This document shows, one piece after another, positions 42,091-50,409 of a DNA stretch of 64,000 bases (position 1 is its first letter; each line of letters begins with the position of its first letter). The translations under genes and the position numbers were made by a program. The notes under the pieces were generated by a model. That model ran no database searches. It worked only from the letters and a program-made list of their open reading frames with translations, and was not told the DNA's origin. Origin of the DNA: DAOTXL01 sp034435455. GTDB taxonomy: Bacteria; Chloroflexota; Anaerolineae; JAAYZQ01. The DNA is taken from positions 1 to 64,000 of the forward strand of contig DAOTXL010000131.1 in assembly GCA_034435455.1 (NCBI GenBank), read 5' to 3'.

Positions 42091-43317
42091 CTAAAGGCTG
42101 CTCTCCTGCTCGAACTCGTCCGCCTCGTCCGTCTCGGCGAATTCTGCCTGCCAGTCCAGATCGGCATAGGCCGGGTCGGCCACGCGCTTGAGGCTGAGGG
42201 CCATGCGCCGTTGTTTGGGATCGATGCGGATGATGCGCATGACATGCTTCTCACCCTCGTGGACCACCTCCTGCGGATGATTGACCCGGCCATTGCTCAG
42301 CTCCGAGAGGTGGATCAACCCCTCGATCTCGTCGTTGATAAGGGCAAAGGCACCAAAACTCGTCAAACGGGTGATCGTCCCTTCCACCAACTGACCTTTA
42401 TAATAGCGGCTTTCCACCGTGGCCCACGGTTCCGGCTCCAGGCGTTTCAGGCTGAGGGCGATCTTTTTCTTCTCGCGGTCCACGTTCAGGACATAGACCT
42501 CTACCTCCTGCCCTACCCGGAGCAGGTCCTGGGGTTTGGCCGAACGGCTCCATGATAGTTCAGAGAGGTGGATCAGCCCGTCGGCCCCGCCCAGGTCCAC
42601 AAAAGCACCAAAGTCCGACAGGCTGGTGACCACCCCGCGCCGCACCTCTCCAACGCGCAATTCCTCCAGCAGCCTGTCCCGCTGCTGTTCCTGCCACTGC
42701 CGCAGGGCCGCCCGCTCCGACAAAATCAGCCGTTTCCGCTTGCGGTTGAGTTCGATCACCTTGACATGGATGGGGGTCCCCACCAGTCGGGCCCACCGTT
42801 GCTCCGGTTCCTGGCCGTCCTGCCCCTGATGGTTGGGGGCCAGTTGCGAAGCGGGGATAAACCCCCGCAGCTTGCCCATGCGGACGATCAGGCCCCCTTT
42901 GTTGAACCCCGCCACCTGGCTTTCAAAGACCTCCCCCGACTCGTACTTTTCCTGGGCGCGCCGCCAGTCGTTCTCCTCCTCGGCGCGGCGGAGCGACAGG
43001 ATCAGGTTGCCCTCCCGATCCTCCGGCCTGACAACACAGACCGACACGATGTCGCCCACCCGCAGGCTTTCCAGCCCCTGTCGCCCCAGGTGTTCGAGTT
43101 CTTTGCTGGGGATCACCCCCTCCGATTTGGTGCCAACATCCACCAGGACTTCGGTGGGGCTCACGCTGACGATCTCGCCGTCAACAATGTCCCCTGGTTT
43201 TAGCTTGCGGAAGGTAAAAGATTGTTCCAACAGGTCATCCATAGAATGGCTTGTATTCGGCTGATCGCCCTCTCCTCCTTCCTGGATAGCTGTCCCGCCG
43301 ATCTGCTTCTCCTCCAT
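42091..43317 (-). CDS. rpsA: S1 RNA-binding-domain protein, ribosomal protein S1 homologue
   Basis: 408 residues from the ATG at 43317. Four S1 domains: GDIVDGEIVSVSPTEVLVDV (about 43), GEVFESQVAGFNKGGLIVRM (about 130), VGEVRRGVVTSLSDFGAFVD (about 225) and KGQLVEGTITRLTSFGAFAL (about 311), with the GLIHLSELS signature in the last two. Acidic ends are typical. Four-domain S1 proteins serve as bS1 or as general RNA-binding stress proteins in Gram-positive-like phyla. A second in-frame Met (MDDLLEQSF) 25 codons on is an alternative start. Confidence 0.88.
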   Translation of the reverse strand: MEEKQIGGTAIQEGGEGDQPNTSHSMDDLLEQSFTFRKLKPGDIVDGEIVSVSPTEVLVDVGTKSEGVIPSKELEHLGRQGLESLRVGDIVSVCVVRPEDREGNLILSLRRAEEENDWRRAQEKYESGEVFESQVAGFNKGGLIVRMGKLRGFIPASQLAPNHQGQDGQEPEQRWARLVGTPIHVKVIELNRKRKRLILSERAALRQWQEQQRDRLLEELRVGEVRRGVVTSLSDFGAFVDLGGADGLIHLSELSWSRSAKPQDLLRVGQEVEVYVLNVDREKKKIALSLKRLEPEPWATVESRYYKGQLVEGTITRLTSFGAFALINDEIEGLIHLSELSNGRVNHPQEVVHEGEKHVMRIIRIDPKQRRMALSLKRVADPAYADLDWQAEFAETDEADEFEQESSL

Positions 43318-43399
43318 AAAGATGGATTCTCCCTCTGCATCATGGTTTGGGCCGCACAGACGGAAAATTTGTCCGAATCTCCGCTTTACTGCCGCACCT

Positions 43400-43428
43400 A
43401 TTATACCGCCAAATTTCAGAAAAGGCAA
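43400..43428 (-). promoter_or_regulatory. promoter of the S1-protein gene
   Basis: On the minus strand: TTGCCT (43423-43428), 17-base spacer, TATAAT (43400-43405); leader about 75 bases. Confidence 0.65.
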
Positions 43429-43508
43429 AAACCGGCCCTCAGGCGTAAGGCAAAAATGGGGGGGCCATCCGCCCAACCGGGGCAGGAGACCACCCTGCCC
43501 TCCAAATG

Positions 43509-43541
43509 CCGGTTGGGCGGGTAGCAAACCTGCCCAACCGG
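43509..43541. repeat. CCGGTTGGGC/GCCCAACCGG hairpin
   Basis: Arms 43509-43522 and 43528-43541 pair with one mismatch around a 5-base loop. A further GCCCAACCGG half-copy lies at about 43471-43480. Between the S1-gene promoter and the ferredoxin stop; no U-tract. Confidence 0.7.
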
Positions 43542-43568
43542 AAGGGCGTTCAGGAGCGATGGCCGGGC

Positions 43569-43820
43569 TCAGGTTCCTTTGCCCTGGTAACCCGACGGTT
43601 TGTTCAGAACGATGGCCCCGGTGGGACAGGCCGGGATGCAGGCGTGGCAGCCATAGCACCGGCCGGGATCGATGTAGGGCGGTTCTCCGGGGTCGATCTG
43701 GAGGATCGCCTTGCTGCGGCACAGGTCGCGGGCCAGGCACTTGCGGCAGGCGCGGCACAGATCATCCACCACGTGGGGGATGGCCGTCGCCTGTGCTTTG
43801 GTCGTCTCGATCACCGCCAT
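43569..43820 (-). CDS. small two-cluster ferredoxin
   Basis: 83 residues from the ATG at 43820, after AAGGAACG. The C-terminal cluster motif is canonical: CYGCHACIPACP (C-x2-C-x2-C-x3-C-P). The N-terminal set is C-x2-C-x2-C-x4-C (CRACRKCLARDLC) without the usual Pro, so the first cluster is atypical. It carries electrons in the cytoplasm; partner unknown. Its promoter holds a CsoR-type palindrome at 43849-43865, so it should be repressed by the CsoR/CstR-like protein encoded at 14234-14542 or a paralogue. Confidence 0.85.
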   Translation of the reverse strand: MAVIETTKAQATAIPHVVDDLCRACRKCLARDLCRSKAILQIDPGEPPYIDPGRCYGCHACIPACPTGAIVLNKPSGYQGKGT

Positions 43821-43848
43821 CGTTCCTTCAGCCCCTTGCCTGAACCGA

Positions 43849-43865
43849 ATACCCCCAGGGGGTAT
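43849..43865. promoter_or_regulatory. CsoR-family operator in the ferredoxin promoter
   Basis: Perfect 17-base palindrome ATACCCCC-A-GGGGGTAT, 4 bases below the -10. Same class and position as the site in the csoR-trx promoter at 14561. Confidence 0.82.
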
Positions 43866-43869
43866 ACTC

Positions 43870-43898
43870 AGTATAGCACAGAAGACGGCCCTTGTCAA
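43870..43898 (-). promoter_or_regulatory. promoter of the ferredoxin gene
   Basis: On the minus strand: TTGACA (43893-43898), 17-base spacer, TATACT (43870-43875). The operator covers the expected start site. Confidence 0.78.
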
Positions 43899-44007
43899 AT
43901 AGAGGGCTGGCCACCGCCAGCCCCCTTGCCGATTGCTGCCGAATCCAATACCCTCTGCAGGGGTGACGACACCCCGTGCTGCCCTTGCCGGGCCGGGATC
44001 GGGTGCT

Positions 44008-44337
44008 CTAGCCCCACTTGCCTTTGTTCATATGGCCCTGGAGCTCGGCCTTGATGGACTGTTGCAGAATCTGGGCCTGCTCCGAAGCACGCTCAAAGAT
44101 CCTGACACAGCCGGGATCCAGGTTGTCATCTATGCCGTCCTCGGCTATATCCAGGACCTGCTCCAGCAGGCCGTAGAGCTGCATGTGCAGGCTGTTCGTA
44201 AAGCGCGAGCGGTCAATCAGTTCGATCGCTTTTTCGTCCAGTTCGGTGAACCGATCTCGGGCTGCTCCGCACTTGGGACACTTTTCGGGTGGTTCTTCCC
44301 CGTCCCAAATGTAGCCGCAAGCACCACATCGCCACAT
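44008..44337 (-). CDS. rubredoxin-like domain with C-terminal helical region
   Basis: 109 residues. The N-terminus MWRCGACGYIWDGEEPPEKCPKCGA is a rubredoxin-type Fe(Cys)4 site (C4, C7, C20, C23). The rest (about 35-105) is helical (FTNSLHMQLYGLLEQVLDIA and ASEQAQILQQSIKAELQGHM) but lacks the paired E-x-x-H of a rubrerythrin diiron bundle. It resembles a rubrerythrin with reversed domain order that has lost, or never had, the diiron site. The ATG follows GGAGGGGGAA. It precedes the ferredoxin gene on the same strand, so a shared redox role is plausible. Confidence 0.8.
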   Translation of the reverse strand: MWRCGACGYIWDGEEPPEKCPKCGAARDRFTELDEKAIELIDRSRFTNSLHMQLYGLLEQVLDIAEDGIDDNLDPGCVRIFERASEQAQILQQSIKAELQGHMNKGKWG

Positions 44338-44443
44338 AGTTCCCCCTCCTTTCTAACCGGGATGATCCCCATTGCCCCCTCGGGGGCTCCAGATGGGGGG
44401 CGACACCAGCGTCACCCCTGCAGACGACATTGGATTGGCGGTA

Positions 44444-45874
44444 TCAATAGGCACCTTCGCCGATAAGCACTTTGGGCACGGTCCTGAGCAGAATCTGGAG
44501 ATCCAGCAGAGGCGACCAGTTCTCGATGTAGTACAGATCGAGCAAAACCTGCTCATCGAACGTCAGTTCGCTGCGCCCCGAGACCTGCCACAGGCCGGTC
44601 AGCCCCGGCGCCACCTCCAGCCGCCGTTTGTGCCAGGACTGGTAGCGTTGTACCTCCGAGGGGAGTGCCGGGCGGGGGCCGACCAGGCTCATGTGCCCCA
44701 TCAGCACGTTGAACAGTTGCGGCAGTTCATCCAGGCTGAAGCGGCGCAGAAAGCGACCGGCTTTGGTGACGCGCGGATCCTCCCGCATTTTGAACCAGGG
44801 GCCGGTTGCCTCGTTCTGATTGAGGAGCTTCTTTTTTTCCTCATCCGCCCCGTGATACATGGACCGGAATTTAAAGCAGGAAAAGAGCCGTTCATTTTTG
44901 CCCACCCGGATCTGGCGGAAAAACACCGGGCCGGGGGAATCGAGTTTGATTATCATCGCGATCAGGAGAAACAGCGGAAAGAGCAGGATCAGCCCCACCG
45001 AAGAGACCACGATGTCCATGGCCCGCTTGATAAACCTTTGGGTGCTGCCGATGGAGATCTCCCGGACCCCGATCATCGGGATGCCGCCCAGGTCCTCCAC
45101 CTGCATGTGGCTCATCGTCATCTGAAACAGATCGGGCACGATGCGCACCCGCACCTGAGCCCGTTCGCACTGGGCGATAATGCTCACGATCTTGCGGTGG
45201 TACATCCACGGCAGGGTGATGATCACCTCGTCAATGGCCAGCTCCTTGATCAGGCGGGGGATGTTGGCCGTGCTGCCCAACGCTTTGAACCGCCCGATGT
45301 CGGTGTTGCCTTTTTCCGGATCGTCATCCACAAAACCGACGATGTGATAGCCCAGGGAAGGCTGGGCGACGATGTTGCGCATCACCGTGCGTCCGATCTC
45401 GCCGGCCCCCACGATGAGCAGTCGGTCCACCCCCAACCCTTTCCTGCGCAGGTGATTGCGCAACATCCGCCTGCCCAGGCGGCCAAGTCCCAACAGCACC
45501 GAGATGAGGACGCCGGCGTAAAAAAAGATCAGCCGCGAATAAAGGAACGGGCGGAAGAAAAAGACGATGATAAAGACGATCAGGACGATGCCGGTAGCCG
45601 TCCCGGTCAGGACGTGATAGACCTCTTCGAACCAGGAGGCACCGCGCGGCTGATTGTACACTCCGCTCAGTTTGTAAATAAGCAACAGCAGGGCAGTAAG
45701 GGCCAGTGAGATGGGCAGGAACGATTTGTAGGGGACCAGGTAGGCCTCATCTACCGAGGCGAACCACTGGAGATCGTAGCGGATCCAATAGGCTACTGCC
45801 ACCGCCACGTTGATAAGCACCACGTCGGTCAGGGCCAGGGCGATGGCCAGCCACCGCTTGTAACGCTCAAACAT
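44444..45874 (-). CDS. polyprenyl-phosphate sugar-phosphate transferase (WcaJ/CpsE-like)
   Basis: 476 residues from the ATG at 45874, just after AAGGAGCAGGG. Four N-terminal membrane helices (about 8-115) and a CoA-binding-like Rossmann domain (LLIVGAGEIGRTVMRNI, about 150) are followed by a fifth helix (MDIVVSSVGLILLFPLFLLI). The Bac_transf catalytic domain then shows SPGPVFFRQIRVG, CFKFRSM, LDELPQLFNVL, SLVGPRPALPSEV and PGLTGLWQVSGR. It transfers a sugar-1-phosphate from a nucleotide sugar to undecaprenyl phosphate, starting exopolysaccharide repeat assembly. It lies 13 bases after the GT4 gene on the same strand. Confidence 0.92.
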   Translation of the reverse strand: MFERYKRWLAIALALTDVVLINVAVAVAYWIRYDLQWFASVDEAYLVPYKSFLPISLALTALLLLIYKLSGVYNQPRGASWFEEVYHVLTGTATGIVLIVFIIVFFFRPFLYSRLIFFYAGVLISVLLGLGRLGRRMLRNHLRRKGLGVDRLLIVGAGEIGRTVMRNIVAQPSLGYHIVGFVDDDPEKGNTDIGRFKALGSTANIPRLIKELAIDEVIITLPWMYHRKIVSIIAQCERAQVRVRIVPDLFQMTMSHMQVEDLGGIPMIGVREISIGSTQRFIKRAMDIVVSSVGLILLFPLFLLIAMIIKLDSPGPVFFRQIRVGKNERLFSCFKFRSMYHGADEEKKKLLNQNEATGPWFKMREDPRVTKAGRFLRRFSLDELPQLFNVLMGHMSLVGPRPALPSEVQRYQSWHKRRLEVAPGLTGLWQVSGRSELTFDEQVLLDLYYIENWSPLLDLQILLRTVPKVLIGEGAY

Positions 45875-45887
45875 CCCTGCTCCTTCC

Positions 45888-47030
45888 CTACCCGGCCAAT
45901 GCACGCCGATAGCTGGCCACAGTGCCACGGGCGGTCTGCCGCCAGGAGAATCGCCTGGCCTGGGCCAGGCCGGCTGCCCGCATCCTCTCCCGCAGTTCCC
46001 TGTCGGCGAGCACCTGTTCTATGGCCGCCGCCAGGGCTTCCGTGTCGGCGGGATGGACCAATATCCCGGCCTGCCCCACCACTTCAGGCAGGGCAGAGGC
46101 GGTCGAGGTGATGATCGGTGTGCCGCAGGCCATCGCTTCCAGCGGCGGCAGGCCAAAGCCTTCGTACAGGGAGGGGTAGACAAACAGCTCGGCGGCGTTG
46201 TACCACCAGGGCAGTTCCTCAGCCGGGACATACCCCACGAAACGCACCTCCTCGCTCAGATGGAGCCTCTCGACCGCAGAGAACAGTTCGTCGTATAGCC
46301 AGCCCCTGCCGCCGATCAACAGCAGCGGCGGGCGTCCCGGAGACAGCCGGGCGTAGGCGTGGAGGAGGCGCATCACATTTTTGCGCGGCTCCAGCGTCCC
46401 CACAAAGAGGATAAAGCGGGGCGGCAGCCCCCGCCGCCCTCGAAAATCGGCCACCTGATCCTCCGGCAAGGGACGGAAGGCGGCATCCACGCCGTTGTAC
46501 ACCACATCAATGCGGGCCGGTGAAAGCCCATAGTGGTGGACCAGGTCGCGTTTTGTGCTCTCCGACACGGCGATGACCCGCTGTGCCCGGCGCACCGATA
46601 GCCGGGTAAAGAGCTGCAGGTAATACCGGTTCAGGGCCCGAAAGCCCTGAGGGTACAGGAGGAAGCTCAGGTCGTGGACGGTGATCACGGAAGGACACCT
46701 GCTGGCCAGCGGCCCGACAAAGGCCGCGCCGTGGATCAGGTCCACCCCGGCCTGCCGCACGGCCCACGGCTGGGCTACCTGCTCCCACAGGATGCGCAGC
46801 GGCGGCCGGTGGGTGGGCAGGCGGGAAAAGCACAGGTGAAGCCCCGCTGCCCTTTGGTAGCGCCGTTCGCTCAGAAAGACGGTGTACCCGATCTCCGGGT
46901 CCGCTTCCGGCAGATGGCGCAGCAGGTTGTAGAGGTACCAGTTGATGCCCGCACTCCGATAGGTTTCGGCCAACGATAACAAATGGGCGTTCACCCCGAC
47001 CTGAATCGCCCGCGCTTTTCCTTCTCCCAC
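45888..47030 (-). CDS. GT4-family glycosyltransferase, probably leaderless
   Basis: About 380 residues. N-terminus IQVGVNAHLLS, VDLIHGAAFVGPL, then VITVHDLSF and ISVSESTKRDL-type GT4 loops; C-terminal GT-B domain with FVGTLEPRKNVMRLLHAY and EGFGLPPLE (E-x7-E). Similar to mannosyl/rhamnosyl transferases of exopolysaccharide clusters. The in-frame ATG at 47039 is part of a TATAAT box of an excellent promoter (47038-47066), so it cannot be in the mRNA; GTG at 47030 or a codon just below is the likely start. It precedes the initiating sugar transferase. Confidence 0.85.
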   Translation of the reverse strand: MGEGKARAIQVGVNAHLLSLAETYRSAGINWYLYNLLRHLPEADPEIGYTVFLSERRYQRAAGLHLCFSRLPTHRPPLRILWEQVAQPWAVRQAGVDLIHGAAFVGPLASRCPSVITVHDLSFLLYPQGFRALNRYYLQLFTRLSVRRAQRVIAVSESTKRDLVHHYGLSPARIDVVYNGVDAAFRPLPEDQVADFRGRRGLPPRFILFVGTLEPRKNVMRLLHAYARLSPGRPPLLLIGGRGWLYDELFSAVERLHLSEEVRFVGYVPAEELPWWYNAAELFVYPSLYEGFGLPPLEAMACGTPIITSTASALPEVVGQAGILVHPADTEALAAAIEQVLADRELRERMRAAGLAQARRFSWRQTARGTVASYRRALAG

Positions 47031-47037
47031 ATTCCCC

Positions 47038-47066
47038 ATTATACCACCGCAATTCTGCAGAGTCAA
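47038..47066 (-). promoter_or_regulatory. promoter of the GT4-sugar transferase operon
   Basis: On the minus strand: TTGACT (47061-47066), 17-base spacer, TATAAT (47038-47043). It overlaps the upstream ATG of the GT4 frame. Confidence 0.7.
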
Positions 47067-47088
47067 AGTGGGGTGCGGACGATATGCC

Positions 47089-47110
47089 GGGGCGACCCCT
47101 TGGTCGCCCC
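47089..47110. repeat. GGGGCGACC/GGTCGCCCC hairpin at the end of rlmD
   Basis: Nine-base perfect arms (47089-47097 and 47102-47110) around CCTT, overlapping the rlmD stop codon. Same flavour as the GGGCAACC palindromes at 2758. May act as an RNA end but lacks a U-tract. Confidence 0.6.
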
Positions 47111-48324
47111 TATTTGACAAACAGCGCCACCGACTCGATGTGGTAGGTCTGCGGAAACAGGTCCACCGGCTGCACCTGGGCCAGGTGGTAGCCCGCCTGG
47201 GTGAAGTGGCGGGCGTCGCGGGCCAGCGTGGCCGGATCGCAGGAGACGTAGGCAATGCGCCGGGGAGCCAGCCGGGCGATCTCCCCCACCACCCGCTCTC
47301 CGGCGCCGGCGCGGGGTGGGTCGAGCACTACCAACTCGGTCGGCCCGGCCAGGCCGGGCAAGAGATCCTCCACCCGGCCCTCAAGCAGCCTCACGTGGGC
47401 CAGCCCCTGGGCATTGTGCTCCAGGTCGGCGGCCGCGCTGGGGGCCGATTCCACACCGATGACACCCCCTACCTGGTCGGCCAGCGCCAGGCCGAACAGC
47501 CCCACGCCACAATACAGATCCAGCAGCGTTTCGTCCCCCGTCGGGGCCAACAAGTCGCGCACCAGGGCTACCAGCGCCTCGGCGCCGGCGGTGTTGACCT
47601 GGAAAAAGCTGCCGGCCGAGATGCGATAGTCGCGGCCGGCCACCTGTTCCATCAGGTAGGAATGGCCCATCAGCACCACCGTCTCGCCGCTGGCCAGGAG
47701 GAGGACGCACGACACCGGGAAATCTACCTCGATGTCAAAATCCTCATAGTGGTCCAGCTCAAACAGGGCCATCAGGTCACCGGTGGCCGACCCGCAGCGC
47801 AGGCTCAGCCGGCGGAGTTGAGGCCACTCCATGTCCAGGGCCGACCACAGATCGTCCAGCAGCGGATCGAGGAGCAGGCATTCCTCCACCGGGATGACCG
47901 AATGGCTGTCGGCGGCCAGAAAGCCCAGGCGGCCTTCGGCGGTCACACTGAACTGGACATGGTTGCGGTAGCTCCACGGTTCGGCAGCGCCGATGGGGTC
48001 GGCCACCGGCACGTCGCCCAGGCCGCCGATGCGGGCCAGTTGATCGGCCACCACCTGGCGTTTGAACTCCACCTGAGCCTCGTAGGCGATGTGCTGGAAG
48101 TGACAGCCGCCGCACCGGCCGGGGCCGAAGTAGGGGCAGGGCGGCTCGACGCGGTGGGGGGAGGGGTCCAGCACCTCGACCAGGCGGGCATGCGCCCACT
48201 GCTTCCGCGCTTCCACGATTTCGGCGCGGACCGTTTCGCCAGGGATGGCATAGGGCACAAATACGACCTGCCCACGATGGCGGCCCAGGGCCATCCCGCC
48301 GTGGGCCATGGCGGTCAACCGCAC
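47110..48324 (-). CDS. rlmD: 23S rRNA (uracil-C5)-methyltransferase, RlmD/RumA family
   Basis: About 404 residues from a GTG at 48324, where TRAM-domain homology begins (VEVRLTAMAHGGMALGR); the ATG at 48309 is an alternative. Fe-S cysteines lie in CPYFGPGRCGGCHFQ. The SAM domain has LLDLYCGVGLFGLALA, VVLDPPRAGAG and catalytic Cys in YVSCDPATLARD. It methylates U1939 (or U747) of 23S rRNA. Last gene of the MBL-M20-PIG-L operon, with a repeat element between it and PIG-L. Confidence 0.92.
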   Translation of the reverse strand: MRLTAMAHGGMALGRHRGQVVFVPYAIPGETVRAEIVEARKQWAHARLVEVLDPSPHRVEPPCPYFGPGRCGGCHFQHIAYEAQVEFKRQVVADQLARIGGLGDVPVADPIGAAEPWSYRNHVQFSVTAEGRLGFLAADSHSVIPVEECLLLDPLLDDLWSALDMEWPQLRRLSLRCGSATGDLMALFELDHYEDFDIEVDFPVSCVLLLASGETVVLMGHSYLMEQVAGRDYRISAGSFFQVNTAGAEALVALVRDLLAPTGDETLLDLYCGVGLFGLALADQVGGVIGVESAPSAAADLEHNAQGLAHVRLLEGRVEDLLPGLAGPTELVVLDPPRAGAGERVVGEIARLAPRRIAYVSCDPATLARDARHFTQAGYHLAQVQPVDLFPQTYHIESVALFVK

Positions 48325-48337
48325 CTCGACGATCTCG

Positions 48338-48421
48338 GAGCCTGTCCGAAAACCGCCGGGTGTTCTGTTTCCTTTGTGTTCCTTTGTGCCCTTTGGGGAC
48401 CGGCTCTCAGACGGGCCGCTC
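48338..48421. repeat. dispersed element, diverged copy with CCTTTGTG interior
   Basis: The left end, AGCCTGTCCGAAAAC, matches the element ends at 8251 and 55691. The right end (TCTCAGACGGGCCGCTC) is a poorer inverse. The interior TTTCCTTTGTGTTCCTTTGTG is the inverse of the interior of the element at 51618-51728. It is inserted 14 bases upstream of the rlmD start. Confidence 0.6.
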
Positions 48422-48499
48422 ATCTTCTGCCTGCTGACCTTCCCCCATCCCGCAGGAGGGAGGTTGAACTCTCCACGACGCCGATCTGGCGAGGTCGGG

Positions 48500-49282
48500 C
48501 TACTGAGGCCACCAGATCCGCTCCGCCAGGCCCGCTCCCTGCGAGCAGGTTGCCGCAAAGGCCCACACCCGGCTAGGCATGGCCTCGGCCCCGCCAAAAA
48601 GGACGGCCATCTGGCTGCGGTAATAGCCCAGCGCCTCCACTTTGGCACTCAGGTCCGCTGCGGTGAGCGGGACCGCTTCTGGCCGCCACGCCTCGGCGCC
48701 GGCGGCGGCCAGGGCTGCCTCCAGCGCACCGGCCCGCTCGGCGTAGGGAAAATCCTCATAAAAGGCCAGGGCCTGGCCCCGCGCCAGGAGCTGCCGGGCC
48801 GCCGCGTGCACGATCCGGTGGTCCACGTGACCCCCGACCCCCAGCGGGGCATAGACCACGGTGTGGCCATTGCGGGGGAGGAGGCCGGCCAGCAGGTTCG
48901 CCAAACCGTTTGCCCCATCCCGAAGCAGCGGATCGGCGGGGTGCACCGGGCCCAGGAGCGTCTCCAGGTCGGTGTAAAGCCACCGGCCCTCCTCGTCGGT
49001 GCGGTAGACGGCGTCGAGGTAGCCCAGGTGCTGGGCTTCGGCATGCAGCCGCGTCAGGGCGGCCAGGTCTTCGGCGCGGCGCTGGGCCATCGGCCGGGGC
49101 AGGTAGCCCCACTGGGCATGCAGGTGCAGGGCAAAGGGGGAGAGGCCCCTGTCGGGCCGGGCCTCGCCGCCAAAGAGGGTGACGACCAGCACCGCCTCGC
49201 CCGCCGCCGTTCGGCGGTGGATGGTGCCGCCACAGGAGAGCACGGCATCGTCGAGGTGAGGGGAAAGGTACAGGTGTTTCAT
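48500..49282 (-). CDS. PIG-L/LmbE-family deacetylase
   Basis: 260 residues from the ATG at 49282, overlapping the M20 stop by ATGA. Zinc-binding LYLSPHLDDAVLSCGG (H-x-D-D, with Leu where Pro is usual) and HVDHRIVH near 145 are the family's ligands. LmbE-like enzymes remove acetyl groups from N-acetylglucosaminyl conjugates such as mycothiol and bacillithiol precursors or from sugars. Its substrate is unknown, but co-transcription with an M20 peptidase and an MBL hydrolase suggests breakdown or remodelling of an amidated small molecule. Confidence 0.9.
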   Translation of the reverse strand: MKHLYLSPHLDDAVLSCGGTIHRRTAAGEAVLVVTLFGGEARPDRGLSPFALHLHAQWGYLPRPMAQRRAEDLAALTRLHAEAQHLGYLDAVYRTDEEGRWLYTDLETLLGPVHPADPLLRDGANGLANLLAGLLPRNGHTVVYAPLGVGGHVDHRIVHAAARQLLARGQALAFYEDFPYAERAGALEAALAAAGAEAWRPEAVPLTAADLSAKVEALGYYRSQMAVLFGGAEAMPSRVWAFAATCSQGAGLAERIWWPQ

Positions 49283-50409
49283 CGCCCCAGCTCCAGCAGG
49301 AGTTCGGCCAGCAGGGCCGCCCGCCAGGGAAGCGAGTTGAGGTCCGCCCACTCGGTCAGGGCGTGGGCATCGTTGCCAACCACCCCCAGGCCATCCAGGG
49401 TGGGGGTGCCCAGGGCGGCGGTAAAGTTGCCGTCGGAGCCGCCGCCGGTGCCCGCTGCCCACAGCTCCATCCCCAAGGCTGCCCCCACCCGCTGCGCCCG
49501 CTCGAACAGCGCCTGGCCGGCCGGCGAGGGTTCCCACGGCGGGCGGTTGATGCCGCCGGAGACCAGGAGCGTCGCTTTGGGGTTTACCGGCTGCAAGCCC
49601 AGGATGGCCTGCGTCATCCGCCTTCCCTCCTCGCTGGAACTGACCCGCAGGTCAATGGCCGCCCAGGCGCTCGCCGGTCGGACGTTGACCCGCGAACCAC
49701 CCTGCACCAACCCGACGTTGACGGTGCTGCCGCGTTCCAGGTCGGTCATGGCTTCCAGGCGGAGGATCTGGCGGGCCAGCTCCTCAACGGCACTGACCCC
49801 CTGCTCGTAGGCAGCGCCGGCGTGGGAGGCCAGGCCTTGGATCTCCAGCTCGAAGCGGCCCACCCCTTTGCGCCAGATCACCAGCGCCCCCTCCCGCGAC
49901 GGCTCCAGCACCAGGGCGGCCTCGCTGTGCCGTGCCTGCGCTTCGATGTGCGGCCGGGAGGTCAGGCTGCCCACCTCCTCATCGGAATTCAGGAGGAACA
50001 CCAGGCGGTGGGCGGGCCTCAGACCCAGTTCGTGTAGCGCGGTGAGGGCATACAGGCCGATGACCAGCCCGCCTTTCATGTCAAAGACGCCGGGGCCGAT
50101 GGCCCTGTTGCCGGCTACCCGAAACGGACGACGGGCGATCTCGCCCACCGGCCAGACGGTATCCAGGTGGCCCAGCAGCAACACCTGCCGGTCGCCCTGC
50201 CCCCACGTCACGAGCAGATGGTCGCCAAAGGCCGTCTGCGGCAGGCGCTCCACCTGGGCGCCCAGGGCGCCGAAGGCCTGGGTCAAAAAGTCGGCCACAG
50301 TGTTGACGGCTGCCCGCTCGTCGGTGGGCGATTCCAGGGCGACCAACTGGCCCAGGGTCTGGACCATCCTTTCCTGTTGGGTGAGCAGGTAGTCGAGGAT
50401 GCGGCTCAC
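49279..50409 (-). CDS. M20-family metallopeptidase (carboxypeptidase G2-like)
   Basis: 376 residues from a GTG start overlapping the MBL stop. Zinc ligands and catalytic acids: H and D in LLGHLDTVWPVG, D in GPGVFDMKGG, E-E in LNSDEEVGSL, and a late His in NDAHALTEW. A dimerisation domain is inserted (about 170-280: WRKGVGRFELEIQGLASHAG). CPG2-like enzymes cleave C-terminal Glu from folate or other acyl amino acids. It lies in the middle of a four-gene operon. Confidence 0.92.
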   Translation of the reverse strand: MSRILDYLLTQQERMVQTLGQLVALESPTDERAAVNTVADFLTQAFGALGAQVERLPQTAFGDHLLVTWGQGDRQVLLLGHLDTVWPVGEIARRPFRVAGNRAIGPGVFDMKGGLVIGLYALTALHELGLRPAHRLVFLLNSDEEVGSLTSRPHIEAQARHSEAALVLEPSREGALVIWRKGVGRFELEIQGLASHAGAAYEQGVSAVEELARQILRLEAMTDLERGSTVNVGLVQGGSRVNVRPASAWAAIDLRVSSSEEGRRMTQAILGLQPVNPKATLLVSGGINRPPWEPSPAGQALFERAQRVGAALGMELWAAGTGGGSDGNFTAALGTPTLDGLGVVGNDAHALTEWADLNSLPWRAALLAELLLELGR

